Below, in pieces: positions 1-9,087 of a stretch of 64,000 bases of DNA. Under the pieces are notes generated by a model. The model had not been told where the DNA came from and made no database searches. It saw only the letters and a list, made by a program, of their open reading frames with translations. The translations under genes were made by a program, and so were the position numbers. How positions within the stretch are numbered: the stretch's first letter is position 1; each line of letters starts with the position of its first letter. Origin of the DNA: B30-G6 sp963701385 (GTDB lineage Bacteria; Desulfobacterota; Desulfobacteria; Desulfobacterales; B30-G6); contig CAVOZW010000013.1 of the NCBI GenBank assembly GCA_963701385.1, positions 1-64,000 of the forward strand, in the 5' to 3' direction.

Positions 1-220
1 CTGATCTGCATTAATATTAAAAGATGGAATGAAAAGAATTAAAAGGATTTTTCAAATCCTTCAAGAAGAAAGGGAATTATATGCGGAATGAAACTAACAA
101 CATAACTTCAACACGCAGCATAACTTTATGAAGTTATGGAATGCGAATTTTTTCAGACAAAGCACTTTAAAGAGGGGGCAGATTGTGAGGATATCACAAC
201 ATCCATCAAAGTGGTGAGCT

Positions 221-385
221 ATGGAGACGATCTCAACTGTCCGAAAACATATAAAATTGTCAGATACCATCTGGTTATGCCCACGGTATCACGGGAACCG
301 TTATCATAGCAAGATTCTGCCGATTGTGATTATTTTCGCACACCGGTAGAATTTTAGGTGTCTGATAACCTTGTTTTTGTTGGAG
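221..385 (+). repeat. Repeat A, copy A1 (full length, 165 bp)
   Basis: First of three full-length copies of a dispersed non-coding repeat. It starts ATGGAGACGATCTC and ends TTGTTTTTGTTGGAG. It can fold on itself: CAAC at 234-237 pairs with GTTG at 379-382, and TTGTCAGATACC at 257-268 pairs with GGTGTCTGATAA at 357-368 (12 pairs, two of them G-U). The same GATACC can instead pair with GGTATC at 285-290, giving a local hairpin with an inner TGG/CCA stem. A conserved unpaired block, TGTGATTATTTTCG, lies at 325-338. No reading frame is shared between copies. It is a structured mobile or recombination element of unknown type. Confidence 0.75.
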
Positions 386-717
386 TTACTTCAGGTTTTC
401 TATGATGATTTGGCTTGTGATAGTGAAACGTCATCGTTGATATTGTCTATTTTTTCACTACCAGAATATCCTGATCTTCTTTATGTATTGATTTGGTATG
501 GCTGAGAATCAGGAGGCACCTAAAACTAAATCATTGGATAATCATTGTTGAGTTTCACTGCCACATCAACCACCTACATTTTTTCGATATCAGGCCTGCC
601 TGAACTTCAGTAAAAATTAAACGGGGTTGAAAAAAAGGCGGCGTAAGACTATAGTGGCGGGGATATAATTAGTCCAGGCAATGAGCGGGGGGAAAGGAAA
701 AAAAGATGGGAGGAAAA
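386..717. other. Intergenic spacer upstream of the acetoacetate-decarboxylase-like gene
   Basis: I see no credible reading frame, tRNA or repeat here. The right end carries the ribosome binding site of the next gene, GGGAGG at 708-713. That site places the start at the ATG at 718 rather than the ATG at 706. Confidence 0.5.
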
Positions 718-1479
718 ATGAACGGCTTGATCAGAAAAGGGGATACCTTTTTTGAAAACATGCGGGAAAAAAGAATAGACGGCCGGAACACATGGGACAA
801 CGCCCGGTTCGTTCTCGCGGACATTCCGCTGAACGGGAATGATGTCAAAAAAATCCTTCCACTGGGCATGTGGACCGGTCCGGAACCAAGGGCCACTCTC
901 TTTATCTGTGACTACCCGGAGGTGTCCTACCCCATCGTCCCGTACCACGAGGCGGCGATGCTGGTGCATGTGCGTACTCCCCTGGGTAAGGGGTTACACT
1001 GCTGCTGGATGATCGTTGACGACGACACGGCCCTTATTCTCGGACGCGAGATGCTGGGCTACCCCAAGAAGATGGGTATATTCGAATTTGAAGAGAACGG
1101 GGACGAGATCCGTTCAGCTGTTTCTCGTCGAGGTACCCGGGTGTTGGAGATCAGGGCCCGGCGCGGGGAAACCCAGGACCCTGCGCCTCCGGTGTTCAAC
1201 CATAAAACCTTCAATACGGGAGCCATGGGCCAGTTTCTCGCAATCAACCCGATATGGATGTTCAGGCCCCGCGAGGTCATTCACGAATCATATCATGCGG
1301 ATATTCAGGTTACCCTGAACGATTCCGAATTTGACCCCATGGCGCGCCTGGCAGCAGGGGAAGCGTCGAATGGACGGATTGTGGTCATGGATATTCCCGG
1401 TGACAGCCCCTACATGCTGCCGGTGGGAATTTCGGGACCGGTTCTGTTCAACAGGACCTTCAACATGCGATTCCGTTGA
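718..1479 (+). CDS. Acetoacetate decarboxylase family protein
   Basis: A 253-residue protein of the acetoacetate decarboxylase (ADC) superfamily, about the usual family length of 245-265. The hallmark segment GREMLGYPKKMG lies near residues 109-120. In true ADC one lysine of this PKK motif forms the Schiff base with the beta-keto acid. I chose ATG 718 because a strong GGGAGG lies 5 bases upstream; the in-frame ATG at 706 has none. The substrate is uncertain, since many family members are not acetoacetate decarboxylases. No CoA-transferase or thiolase is nearby, so a solvent-forming pathway is not indicated. The gene sits between two direct copies of repeat A (A1 and A2), like a cargo unit. 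Confidence 0.82.
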   Translation: MNGLIRKGDTFFENMREKRIDGRNTWDNARFVLADIPLNGNDVKKILPLGMWTGPEPRATLFICDYPEVSYPIVPYHEAAMLVHVRTPLGKGLHCCWMIVDDDTALILGREMLGYPKKMGIFEFEENGDEIRSAVSRRGTRVLEIRARRGETQDPAPPVFNHKTFNTGAMGQFLAINPIWMFRPREVIHESYHADIQVTLNDSEFDPMARLAAGEASNGRIVVMDIPGDSPYMLPVGISGPVLFNRTFNMRFR

Positions 1480-1482
1480 TAC

Positions 1483-1647
1483 ATGGAGAGAAGTCCAGTT
1501 ATCAAGTTTGATGTAAATTTTACCGATACCATCTGGTGATCACCACGGTAACACGGAGGGGCGTATGAATTCAAGATTCAGGCGGTTATGATTATTTTCG
1601 AACACCGATAATATTTCATGTACCTAATAACCTTGTTTTTGCTGGTG
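1483..1647 (+). repeat. Repeat A, copy A2 (full length, divergent)
   Basis: Starts 3 bases after the upstream stop codon and has the same 165-bp length as A1 and A3, with lower identity. Conserved blocks are ATGGAGA, GATACCATCTGG, TGATTATTTTCGAACACCG and TAATAACCTTGTTTTTG. The outer pair is CCAG (1495-1498) with CTGG (1642-1645), where A1 has CAAC with GTTG: both arms have changed together. The inner hairpin is the palindrome TGGTGATCACCA. The long TCAGATACC stem of A1 is poorly kept here. Confidence 0.7.
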
Positions 1648-2125
1648 ACATTCACGGTGTTATAGACTGAAACTAACAATCATAAAAATTGCGATTCAAC
1701 GTTAATAATAGGGGATGAATCGGGGTGTGGCTTATCCTTTACCAACAGCGAAATGTTAAACTACGTTGCCATTGCATACGTTTGATTTTTGAACAGGGTC
1801 TGATCAATTTTTTCGCCCCATTTTTGAAAAAAGCCTATCGAGCCTGCCGCCGAATTTGCTAAATAGTAGCAATATTATAATTCCGATCACGGGAATTATC
1901 AGAATGCTAAGGTCTCATGGCCCAGATGTGAAAACAGGTGTAAATACATCAAACTCATTCATTTTTATCGCCCCTTGGTCAAGAGTATCATTGTCCTACT
2001 CTAAAATGGGTCTATGTGTTTTTACTCACAGAGGTCAGTTTACATGCCCAGGGTATAAAAGCGAGACTCCCAGATCAACCTTAGCAGAACTTGGGATATC
2101 ATGACGGAATACCAAATATCACGAG
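1648..2125. other. Intergenic spacer between repeat A2 and the group II intron
   Basis: No supported gene. The last part, about 2093-2127 (GATATCATG... to ...ATCACGAGAACC), looks like a diverged middle section of repeat A, whose consensus there is GATACCATC... to ...ATCACGGGAACC. The intron may therefore sit next to or inside an old repeat copy. Confidence 0.4.
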
Positions 2126-2961
2126 AACCGGGTAGCCGGGGGCCATTGCTGGCCCCAAGCCCCCTAAGAACCGTACGTGACAGGTTACCGTCATACGGCT
2201 CAAGCCCTTCAAAAGCCGACCTCAGCCAAGGGCGACCCAGTGATCGGGAATGCTAATCACCTTTGCGATACACACTGACAGCCAAAACCCATTTGGGGAA
2301 GGGCGCATGGCTCACCGTTAAGTGGCCTCATTTGCTTTCCCTTCTAAAATCGGTTCTGCCCGCTTTTCGCAACGAAGCACCCGATGGACGTCAGCTCTCT
2401 TGCAAGCCGGGTAATGTTGGGTCCGAGACCCTCAACCCGTATCCGCCCCATTACAGGATGGCCTTCGCTTTTTCCATCATCTCTCCCCATACCTCCAACA
2501 GCATGCCTTACGGTTAGCCTGCCCAAAGGGCGAAGGCATGGGGTTACCACGTTCCACGTATCCGACAACAAATACCTTAGGTCCACTCTGTCTACCGGTG
2601 GGAATACTGCCCGCGTCGGACGTTCACAGATCCATCCGAAACACCCACTTACCTTTTGGTTCAAGCCTTACAGCTCCTTTGGCTTGTTCATCTTCACGGC
2701 AGTTACGAGTGTTCACTTATGTTAACCGTAGTATCCTATCCTAACCCCTCACCCGGATGGAGCTTCCCGGAGCGTTTCCACCTCACGGCTTCCACACCAT
2801 TCGCATAAGCGAACATCGGCGCATTGTCAGGAAGGCTTCATTCCCGTCAAGGATGCACCTTGAACGCATGCTTCCATAGGATTGCAGCGACGGAACACTG
2901 GGTTCAGACAAAGGCTAGATACCTCCGCTGAACAGTCAAAATACGCGACTTCGTGTCGCAA
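2126..2961 (-). mobile_element. Group II intron without reverse transcriptase gene
   Basis: Read on the minus strand, this is a group II intron ribozyme. The 5' end at 2961 reads TTGCGACACG, a one-base variant of the GUGCG start. Domain I-like text follows, including GGAACGTGGTAACCCC. Domain V is at 2201-2168 and domain VI follows, with a GC-rich stem and a candidate bulged A in GGCTACCC near 2134. The length of about 836 nt leaves no room for an intron-encoded protein, so it is ORF-less and could move only with help in trans. It is inserted opposite to repeat A3, ten bases from that repeat's ATGGAGA start. The changed first bases suggest weak or lost splicing. The exact 3' end is uncertain by a few bases. 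Confidence 0.82.
2168..2201 (-). ncRNA. Group II intron domain V
   Basis: The 34-nt catalytic hairpin begins GAGCCGTATGACGG and ends CGTACGGTTC on the minus strand. The GAGCCGU/ACGGUUC closing stem, the AGC catalytic triad and the length of exactly 34 nt are diagnostic. This is the firmest evidence for the intron. Confidence 0.88.
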
Positions 2962-2970
2962 TGGTGATAA

Positions 2971-3135
2971 ATGGAGACGATCTCAACTATCCGATTATTA
3001 ATAAATTTATCAGATACCATCTGGTCATCCCCACGGTACCACGGGAACTCCTAATTTTGCAAGATTTGGCCTGTTGTGATTATTTTCGAACACCGGTAAT
3101 ATTTTAGGGGCCTGATAACCTTGTTTTTGTTGGAG
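2971..3135 (+). repeat. Repeat A, copy A3 (full length)
   Basis: About 80% identical by eye to A1 over 165 bp, with the same ends. The long stem TTATCAG/CTGATAA is kept, and its third pair is A-T where A1 has G-U. The local hairpin GATACC/GGTACC has one mismatch. The copy begins just after the group II intron boundary and ends 28 bp from the stop of the tautomerase gene on the other strand. Confidence 0.75.
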
Positions 3136-3163
3136 ATATTTAAACCATCACGAGATATAAATA

Positions 3164-3553
3164 TTAGCTGTCCATGTAATATTGAACTCCGCTCGCAAAA
3201 GCCCAATTTTCTCGAGCTGTCTCAATAAATAAAACCATTATATCGTGGGGTGCAATTCCTGGCCTGTTTTTTAAATTCTGAACGATTTTGTCCAATAAAT
3301 CTTTTTTAAATTCTACACTTCTACCTAATGAAATAATTATCTCAACTAAAACAAATTTATCTGATCTTGCTTCAATTAAATTTGGATGTCGATCATCGTA
3401 AATGAATTGCTCCTTCGGTAGTCTGTGTATTTTTTGAAACCTGTCCTTCAATGGAAAACCAACTCCAACAATGGCATCATGAATACCATCTGCAATCATT
3501 TTTTGTTCTTCCAACGTACATGAATTAGATAGGCTTATCGTGACAAGTGGCAT
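3164..3553 (-). CDS. Tautomerase family protein (4-oxalocrotonate tautomerase-like)
   Basis: 129 residues starting Met-Pro-Leu-Val. The proline after the removed methionine is the general base in tautomerases of the 4-OT/MIF superfamily. The length is about twice a 4-OT monomer, which fits the fused Tautomerase_2 type with two beta-alpha-beta units in one chain. The C-terminal half (GIAPHDIMVLFIETARENW) matches that group. The substrate cannot be told. The gene stands alone, with repeat A3 after its stop and a 320-bp spacer containing repeat A4 upstream. Confidence is high for the family and low for the reaction. Confidence 0.78.
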   Translation of the reverse strand: MPLVTISLSNSCTLEEQKMIADGIHDAIVGVGFPLKDRFQKIHRLPKEQFIYDDRHPNLIEARSDKFVLVEIIISLGRSVEFKKDLLDKIVQNLKNRPGIAPHDIMVLFIETARENWAFASGVQYYMDS

Positions 3554-3740
3554 GATGGGCCTCCTATGCTATTTGATCTGTCCTAATAGTAACATCTAAT
3601 AGATGGTTGTTCGGGTTCCATACAGTCATTCTAAAAAAGACGTCTTATTAATACCTCCAAATTGGGAAAAAGCCGATTTCAATCGACTATATTATTTCCA
3701 ATAGCGGGCTCAAAAAATATAAAATTGAGACTACAGATAC

Positions 3741-3816
3741 ATGGAGATGTCCAGTTATCAGACTCAACCAAGTTATTACCGATACCATCTGGTCATGCCC
3801 ACGGTACCATGGGAGA
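3741..3816 (+). repeat. Repeat A, copy A4 (5' half only)
   Basis: Matches the left half of repeat A, from ATGGAGA through GATACCATCTGGTCATGCCC to ACGGTACCATGGGAGA, and then stops. The first 20 bases (ATGGAGATGTCCAGTTATCA) are closest to copy A2, which shows sub-families. The rest of the spacer, 3554-3740, shows nothing recognisable. Confidence 0.65.
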
Positions 3817-3881
3817 CTTTATTGATGTCGCTTGCATATCACATCTTAAAAAATCAATAATTTTTTTCTTTCGCCAACCCC

Positions 3882-4874
3882 TTAAATTACAATTTCTTTA
3901 CCGACTTTCACATCCACATAAGTGTCGCCGAACGTCTGTTTGAATTGATCAATGCACCAGTCAGAACTATCATGGGGGGACAAGGCAACAATTTTGGGGG
4001 ACACTTTTTTGATTGCCGCAATAGCGTTTTTTACATCTGATTCTCGGATGCTGATCCAAGGAGGCCGGTCTGATCCGACGATGCGCTGAATATTGATGGG
4101 ACCAATCATAATCCTGCCACCGTTAACCGGGTAATGCAGGCCACCAATAACCGCATAAATGGGTTCGTCAAACAAGGCCTGGGTCCGTTTGATGATGCGA
4201 TCAATTGTCTGGTGGCCGCAACCGATGATCAGGACGATTCCTTTTCCGGCAACATTTATGGCCAGGGAGTTTTCCAAAGTATAGCCCATGAGAAATAAAT
4301 ATCGTGGAATGACGCCGATGCTGACAATTCCTTCTTTTAAGACTACGGGGTCTTTAATAACATGCGTTTCAGGGCCCGGGTTCCATCTGGAGGCAGAGAT
4401 ATCGGCTGGCGAATAAACCGGGAGATTCGGCAGCGACACTGGGCCTTGGGACAAACTGAATGTTTTTTCTTTTTGTTCCTTCATTCCTCCCACATGGTCT
4501 AAGTGTAGGTGGCTGAAAAAAATCATATCAATATTAGATTCAGAAATACCAAGGGTTTTCATGTTTTGGAGCAGCGGGGATGGATGTTCTTTTTTTTTGT
4601 TAAACCCAACATCTAACAAGATGTTGGTATCATCGGCAGAAACCAGATAGGATACACCGGCTTCTGTTTTTAAATTCGGGTTATCCGTGTAATAATCAAT
4701 TAGGGGAAGGATTGAAAGTGATTTGATGGTCCCAGGCGACGATAATTTATTGATTGTCATGCCTGAAACTTGGGCATCTGCCAGTTGTTTTCCCTTTTTT
4801 AACTGAAAGATTTTTTTTGTAAAAATTATTGCAATAAGAGTGATCAGAACTAATAAAATATATAGCGCAATCAT
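3882..4874 (-). CDS. Membrane-anchored MBL-fold metallo-hydrolase
   Basis: About 330 residues. The N-terminus has one hydrophobic segment (residues 1-20) followed by lysines, so the catalytic domain is probably anchored at the membrane. The zinc-binding motif HLHLDHVGG of the metallo-beta-lactamase fold lies near residue 123. Other family marks are a GCGHQT motif and the late HDSSDWC. The layout resembles the COG1237 group, often labelled 7,8-dihydropterin-6-methyl-aminobenzene-phosphate synthase-like, but the substrate is unknown. I chose ATG 4874, five codons inside the longest frame, because GGGAGG lies 7 bases before it. Confidence 0.78.
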   Translation of the reverse strand: MIALYILLVLITLIAIIFTKKIFQLKKGKQLADAQVSGMTINKLSSPGTIKSLSILPLIDYYTDNPNLKTEAGVSYLVSADDTNILLDVGFNKKKEHPSPLLQNMKTLGISESNIDMIFFSHLHLDHVGGMKEQKEKTFSLSQGPVSLPNLPVYSPADISASRWNPGPETHVIKDPVVLKEGIVSIGVIPRYLFLMGYTLENSLAINVAGKGIVLIIGCGHQTIDRIIKRTQALFDEPIYAVIGGLHYPVNGGRIMIGPINIQRIVGSDRPPWISIRESDVKNAIAAIKKVSPKIVALSPHDSSDWCIDQFKQTFGDTYVDVKVGKEIVI

Positions 4875-5034
4875 GGCGTTTCCTCCCAATGAACAACTCT
4901 TGCATTACGTTCTATTAACCGCACATCAGAATATTATTCAAACCACGATATGTGGATTTTTCAGGTGCATTGAATGGGTTGTGATCTGTTCTGAAATGTC
5001 TCCCGAAAACCAAATATTGGACAGGTAACGATAG

Positions 5035-5527
5035 ATGGGGAACACCTGACATTTCGGATTTTAAGATAAATTTGCTGATACCATCTGGTTATCATCAGCG
5101 TATCACGGGAGACTATCATCAGGGGCAGCTAATCCCCCTGAGATACGATCTGAAAAACAGCTGGTGCTATCCTACCATTTTTGCATCCTGGGCACTTACC
5201 TGGCCGCTTGAATGTCTTTCGATTTTTAAATTGAAATCCGCAATTCATACAATAATAAGGCTCTAAATGTATTCGTTTTTTCTGATGCTTGAGCGTTTTT
5301 TCTATAAAAGTCAGATGGTGGTATACATCTTTTTCCAAGATACCAATTGATTGAGAAATATCCCTGACTGTCAAGGCATTGTTTTCAAGTTCATCGATGA
5401 TCTCTTGCCTTATGGTTTGTTTTCTTTCATCGATCATAACATATGCCCTGGAACCACCCTCCCAACTGTGATTATTTTCGCACATCGTTACTTTCTAAGG
5501 CACCTGATATTTACCGAATTGTTGGAG
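5035..5527 (+). repeat. Repeat A, copy A5, split by a gene
   Basis: The left half is at 5035-5113, including CTGATACCATCTGGTTATC and GCGTATCACGGGAGA. The right half is at 5467-5527, from TGTGATTATTTTCGCACATCG to GAATTGTTGGAG. In full copies about 30 bp separate these halves; here 353 bp does, holding a complete small regulator gene on the other strand. The right half is closest to that of A6 near 22.7 kb. Either DNA was inserted into a repeat, or two partial copies flank the gene. Confidence 0.65.
5129..5437 (-). CDS. Predicted transcriptional regulator, HTH plus zinc ribbon (COG3357-like)
   Basis: 102 residues. Residues about 5-50 look like a winged helix-turn-helix (TIRQEIIDELENNALTVRDI). 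They are followed by a treble-cysteine zinc ribbon, CMNC near 63 and CPGC near 82. This matches the COG3357 group of predicted HTH plus Zn-ribbon regulators found in archaea and Desulfobacterota. The longest frame extends 16 codons further upstream, but those codons lie in repeat A sequence, so I take ATG 5437. No target operon is adjacent; the gene stands alone between the two halves of repeat A5. Confidence 0.72.
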   Translation of the reverse strand: MIDERKQTIRQEIIDELENNALTVRDISQSIGILEKDVYHHLTFIEKTLKHQKKRIHLEPYYCMNCGFQFKNRKTFKRPGKCPGCKNGRIAPAVFQIVSQGD

Positions 5528-5555
5528 CTATCGGCAATATATTGCATTACGAAAT

Positions 5556-6140
5556 TCACTTGATAGGTACGAACAAAGCATTAGCAAATAGATGTGCATT
5601 TTGTTTATCAGAGATATACTGACCGATATATTCTTGAAAAAGATCATTTCCTCCTTCAAGTATCCAAGCATCATTTTTCAACAGATAAACTATGCTCATT
5701 TTCCTGGATATTTTCTCTATATAGCTATACTCTGCCTAATTAAAATCTGACTTTCGAGTATTTGACTTGGCATATTCAAGTGACTTGAACCCCCAAATGC
5801 GATTATCAGTTTCGTGACTGCTATTAGCATTTGGACTAAAACGATTATCCCTCCTATTAAAACTAAAGTGAATAATTAACTTACTATGAGCTCGGTTAGC
5901 TTCTTTACTAATGGTTACAAAATCAAAAGATTGGTTTACCATACCTATTCTATTCACATACCAATAATTCATATCGGAATCATAGATTACTAAGTTTAAT
6001 TCATTAGAAAGAGACTTTTCCCAAAACGACACAATTTTTTCGATCGAAGTAGTAATTTGGTCAGAATTTGCACTGCATATCGTGACCTGGAAGAGTGAAA
6101 GGATAGAAATCAAAACTGCAACTTTTTTTATTTTATCCAT
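5556..6140 (-). pseudogene. Secreted protein of unknown function, interrupted by an in-frame TAG
   Basis: The gene starts at 6140 after a strong AAGGAGGTG and encodes a signal peptide (residues 1-24, cleavage near CSA-NS). It reads 134 codons to a TAG at 5736-5738, then stays open in the same frame for another 59 codons, to TGA at 5556-5558. The downstream part (for example DAWILEGGNDLFQEYIGQYI) reads like protein, not random DNA. The simplest view is a roughly 190-residue secreted protein cut by a nonsense change. Readthrough is possible but nothing else supports it. I do not recognise the family. Confidence 0.6.
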
Positions 6141-6378
6141 TTTTCACCTCCTTTAGGAATTTGTTAACAATATGCGTATCGCTGCGTAGGTATGAAGAAT
6201 AAGCCAAGTTTGCACTGATTCCATATATCATCATTTATGATGCTTTGGCGATCGAGTTGATGATATCACAACAATTTCAGCAATACAAAAACAGCACAGG
6301 TTGGAGTAATCGCAAGTCCTGAGCGTCTCTGATATTTGGTTTCGGTCGGTGATATATGAAATCTTTGATTAGCTATAC

Positions 6379-8278
6379 TCACTCTGGAAATCCAGCCTTG
6401 CGCATGGCATCGACAAAGAGTTTAAGATCGGCTTTATTTTTATACCTTGACAACTTTTTAGCAAAACTTATAGAGACAAAAGGGGCTAACTCTACGCATC
6501 TTGTGGCAGTTGCACGTGCCTCTTCCTCTCTGTCCAGCAGTATATAAGCCACGGCTAATTCACCAAGGACCGAAGGCGAATCCGGGGCAAGTTGAAGCGC
6601 CTTCTCATATGCAGTCAATGCTTCATCAAACTTTCCCTTCAACAAATAGCATCGCCCCAAATCTTTGAAGAACCAATAATCAGGAAAAGGATTGAGGCGG
6701 ATTCCTTTATTAAGATATTCAATGGCTTCATCCGGCTCTTCCTGCGTAGCTTAGCGTCTGACCTAATAGTCCGTGTACGTCTAGCCCCATTTGGATCAAG
6801 TTCAACAGATCGCTCTCCGGCAGCAATTGCCTTTTCATATTGCTTCATGCTCAGATAGACACTTGACCTAATAAGGCATAGGTAAGTGGTTCAGATTCAT
6901 CCAGAGAAATAGCCTTTTTCGCAAGACTCAAAGGACTTTTTCAAATTCTCCTGGGGTGATTTACCCATACTTTGCAAGGAACCAGTAATACCAGGCCAAG
7001 ATTCTATAACCCAATGCAGATTCTGGTGCCATATCGATGACTTCTTGTGCTACCTGGCCATACCGGATGATGACTTTCTTTATTGCCGTTCCGCCAAAGC
7101 GATCTTAACTCCATATGCTTTTAAAAGCACATCAAGGTTTTTATATTTCTTGGCCCACATACGGATCTGTTCTCCTTCCGTGAGCTTTACTTGCAGGGCG
7201 GTCACTATCTTCATGGTGATCTCATCTTGCAGTGCAAAGATTTCTTTCAGATCACGGTCGTAGCGTTCCGACCACAGGTGATGACCCGAGGTGGCATCGA
7301 TCAACTGTGCGGTAATCCTCACGCGCTCTTCAGACTTTCGGACACTTCCTTCGAGCACATAGCGCACGCCCAGTTCCTCTTGCGACTTGCTTAACGTTGA
7401 CAGGCTTGCCCTTATAAGTAAAGGATGAGTTTCGGGCAATTACAAAAAGCTTATCGCGTCTTTGAAAGAGCGGAGATGATATCTTCAGTAATTCCGTCGC
7501 TGAAATATTCCTGTTCGGATCACCGCTCATGTTGTCGAAAGCAAGGACCGCTATGGAGGGTTTGTCAGGTAGTGGATAGGCCATTTCTTCTACTGAGGAA
7601 AGCTCAACTTCTGGTATGATTTTTTCTTGGTAGAACTGCCAAATTACTACTCCCAATAGAATCACAATAACAATCGTCAATGGCCATACCCACTTTTTAA
7701 CTGATGGTTTTGCTTTTACACCAACCAATTTCCCCGCATCTTCAGGATCCATCAGAATCTTGTAGACCCTGACAGGTTGTTTGATATTCTTTACACTGTG
7801 TTCACCCAGATACTCGTAACCCAATTTCAGTTTGTTCCTGATATGGTCGTAAGCATTGCGTGAGATACTTACCCCACCAGGGTCTGCAAGACCTTCAATA
7901 CGAGCTGCAACATTTACCCCATTGCCATAAATACGATCTCCATCCTGCACAACATCACCAATGTTGACCCCAATACGGAACTCCAGCTTTCTATTGTCTG
8001 CGAGGTCTTCATTCTTCACTTTGAGGACCTTCTGAATTTCAACTGCACACGTTACTGCATCAACGATACTGGCAAAATCAGCCAGAACATTGTCGCCAGG
8101 AGAGTCCACAACACGACCATTATGCTGTTTGATCAAGTCGGACATGGTGTTTCGGTAAGCTTTGAGTGTCTTTATCGTGAAAGCTTCATCGTTTGCCATT
8201 AGGAGGGAATAACCTTTAACATCAGCACTGAGGATTGCCCTGAGTTTGCGAATGGTTTTATCTTGGTCTTGTGGGCAT
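6379..8278 (-). pseudogene. Class III adenylate/guanylate cyclase with TolB-like and TPR regions, multiply frameshifted
   Basis: Pieces of one large sensor-type protein lie in order on the minus strand. First comes the cyclase domain (IRKLRAILSADVKGYSLLM, then GVNIGDVVQDGDRIYGNGV). A transmembrane helix (WPLTIVIVILLGVVIW), a TolB-like domain (KPSIAVLAFDNMSGDPN, then YVLEGSVRKSEERVRI) and TPR repeats (YEKALQLAPDSPSVLGELAV) follow. The reading frame changes just after the expected start at 8278 (it needs an indel within codons 3-6), near 7440, near 7080 and again within the TPR part near 6750. Such proteins are normally about 550-650 residues. It cannot make a full protein. A fragment of a related cyclase start survives at 18359-18517. 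Confidence 0.82.
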
Positions 8279-8552
8279 TAGATCACCTTCTGGTTTGCGG
8301 GTTGAAAGAAGATGATACGTCTTGGAACGGTAAGAACAGTTTGAGAATCTGGTCAGCTCGTGATCATGTGTGAATAATCAGCTTTAGATCAAGTGTGATT
8401 TAGATGCAACATTAGGTATATACATGATTTGGTCGAAAGGGTCAATGTGAGGTTGTCTTTGCAAGACCGATTACGTGGAGACGATCACAAGTTTTCAATG
8501 ATTTCAGATATCATCAATGTTGCAGATTTTTCAGTAAGGTAAAAGTTGAAGT

Positions 8553-8976
8553 TCAGTCTGTTTTCTCCAAATAGACCTTCATTAGGATCTTTCCCCATCC
8601 TCCCTTGTCAAGTCCCACATCCATGCACTGGACTATCTGGGATCGCTCAAGGTTCGGGATCCGACTTTGTGACCAACCTCTCGTAGATAGCCGGCAGGGT
8701 GTTGCTGACTGGTCCAAGGGCAAACATGCACATCCTTTTGGGGCTCTTTTCGCCAATTAGCTGCCCCCCGGCAGTCATCACGAACCGGTCTCCCACCCGG
8801 TGCCCGGCATGACAACCATGGGACTCGATCACCTCGGCAATGACATTATACTTCACGAACTCAGGCGTTTGGGTTACCATCTTCACCTTCTCGGGATCGG
8901 ATCGGAAAGTCTCCATCTCCTGGTCGGTATATCCCATGTGTTTCTGAAAACGTCTCCAAATTTCCTCAGCTTCCAT
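8553..8976 (-). pseudogene. Small Cys/Gly protein resembling the TIGR04076 family, frameshifted near its C-terminus
   Basis: Starts at 8976 after AAGGAGGTAG. Residues 50-80 contain ESHGCHAGHRVGDRF, and the sequence resembles small proteins of the TIGR04076 type. The open frame ends at codon 109 (KSDPEP, stop). A one-base shift near 8650 continues into ERSQIVQCMDVGLDKGGWGK and ends at 8553, giving a natural-looking protein of about 140 residues with the second cysteine region these proteins carry. I read this as a single frameshift. The function is unknown. Confidence 0.6.
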
Positions 8977-9087
8977 TTTACTACCTCCTTATATTCAAAA
9001 TAAAAGCCACGTCCCTTATCCAACATTTCTATTAACCTTTGATACATGGAGAACATTACCACATTAGCACAATTGCAGATATCATCT

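Noticed and set aside
2344..2664. A 106-codon minus-strand open frame
   Set aside because: It lies fully within the group II intron ribozyme sequence (domain I-IV region) and its codons follow the conserved RNA, not a protein family.
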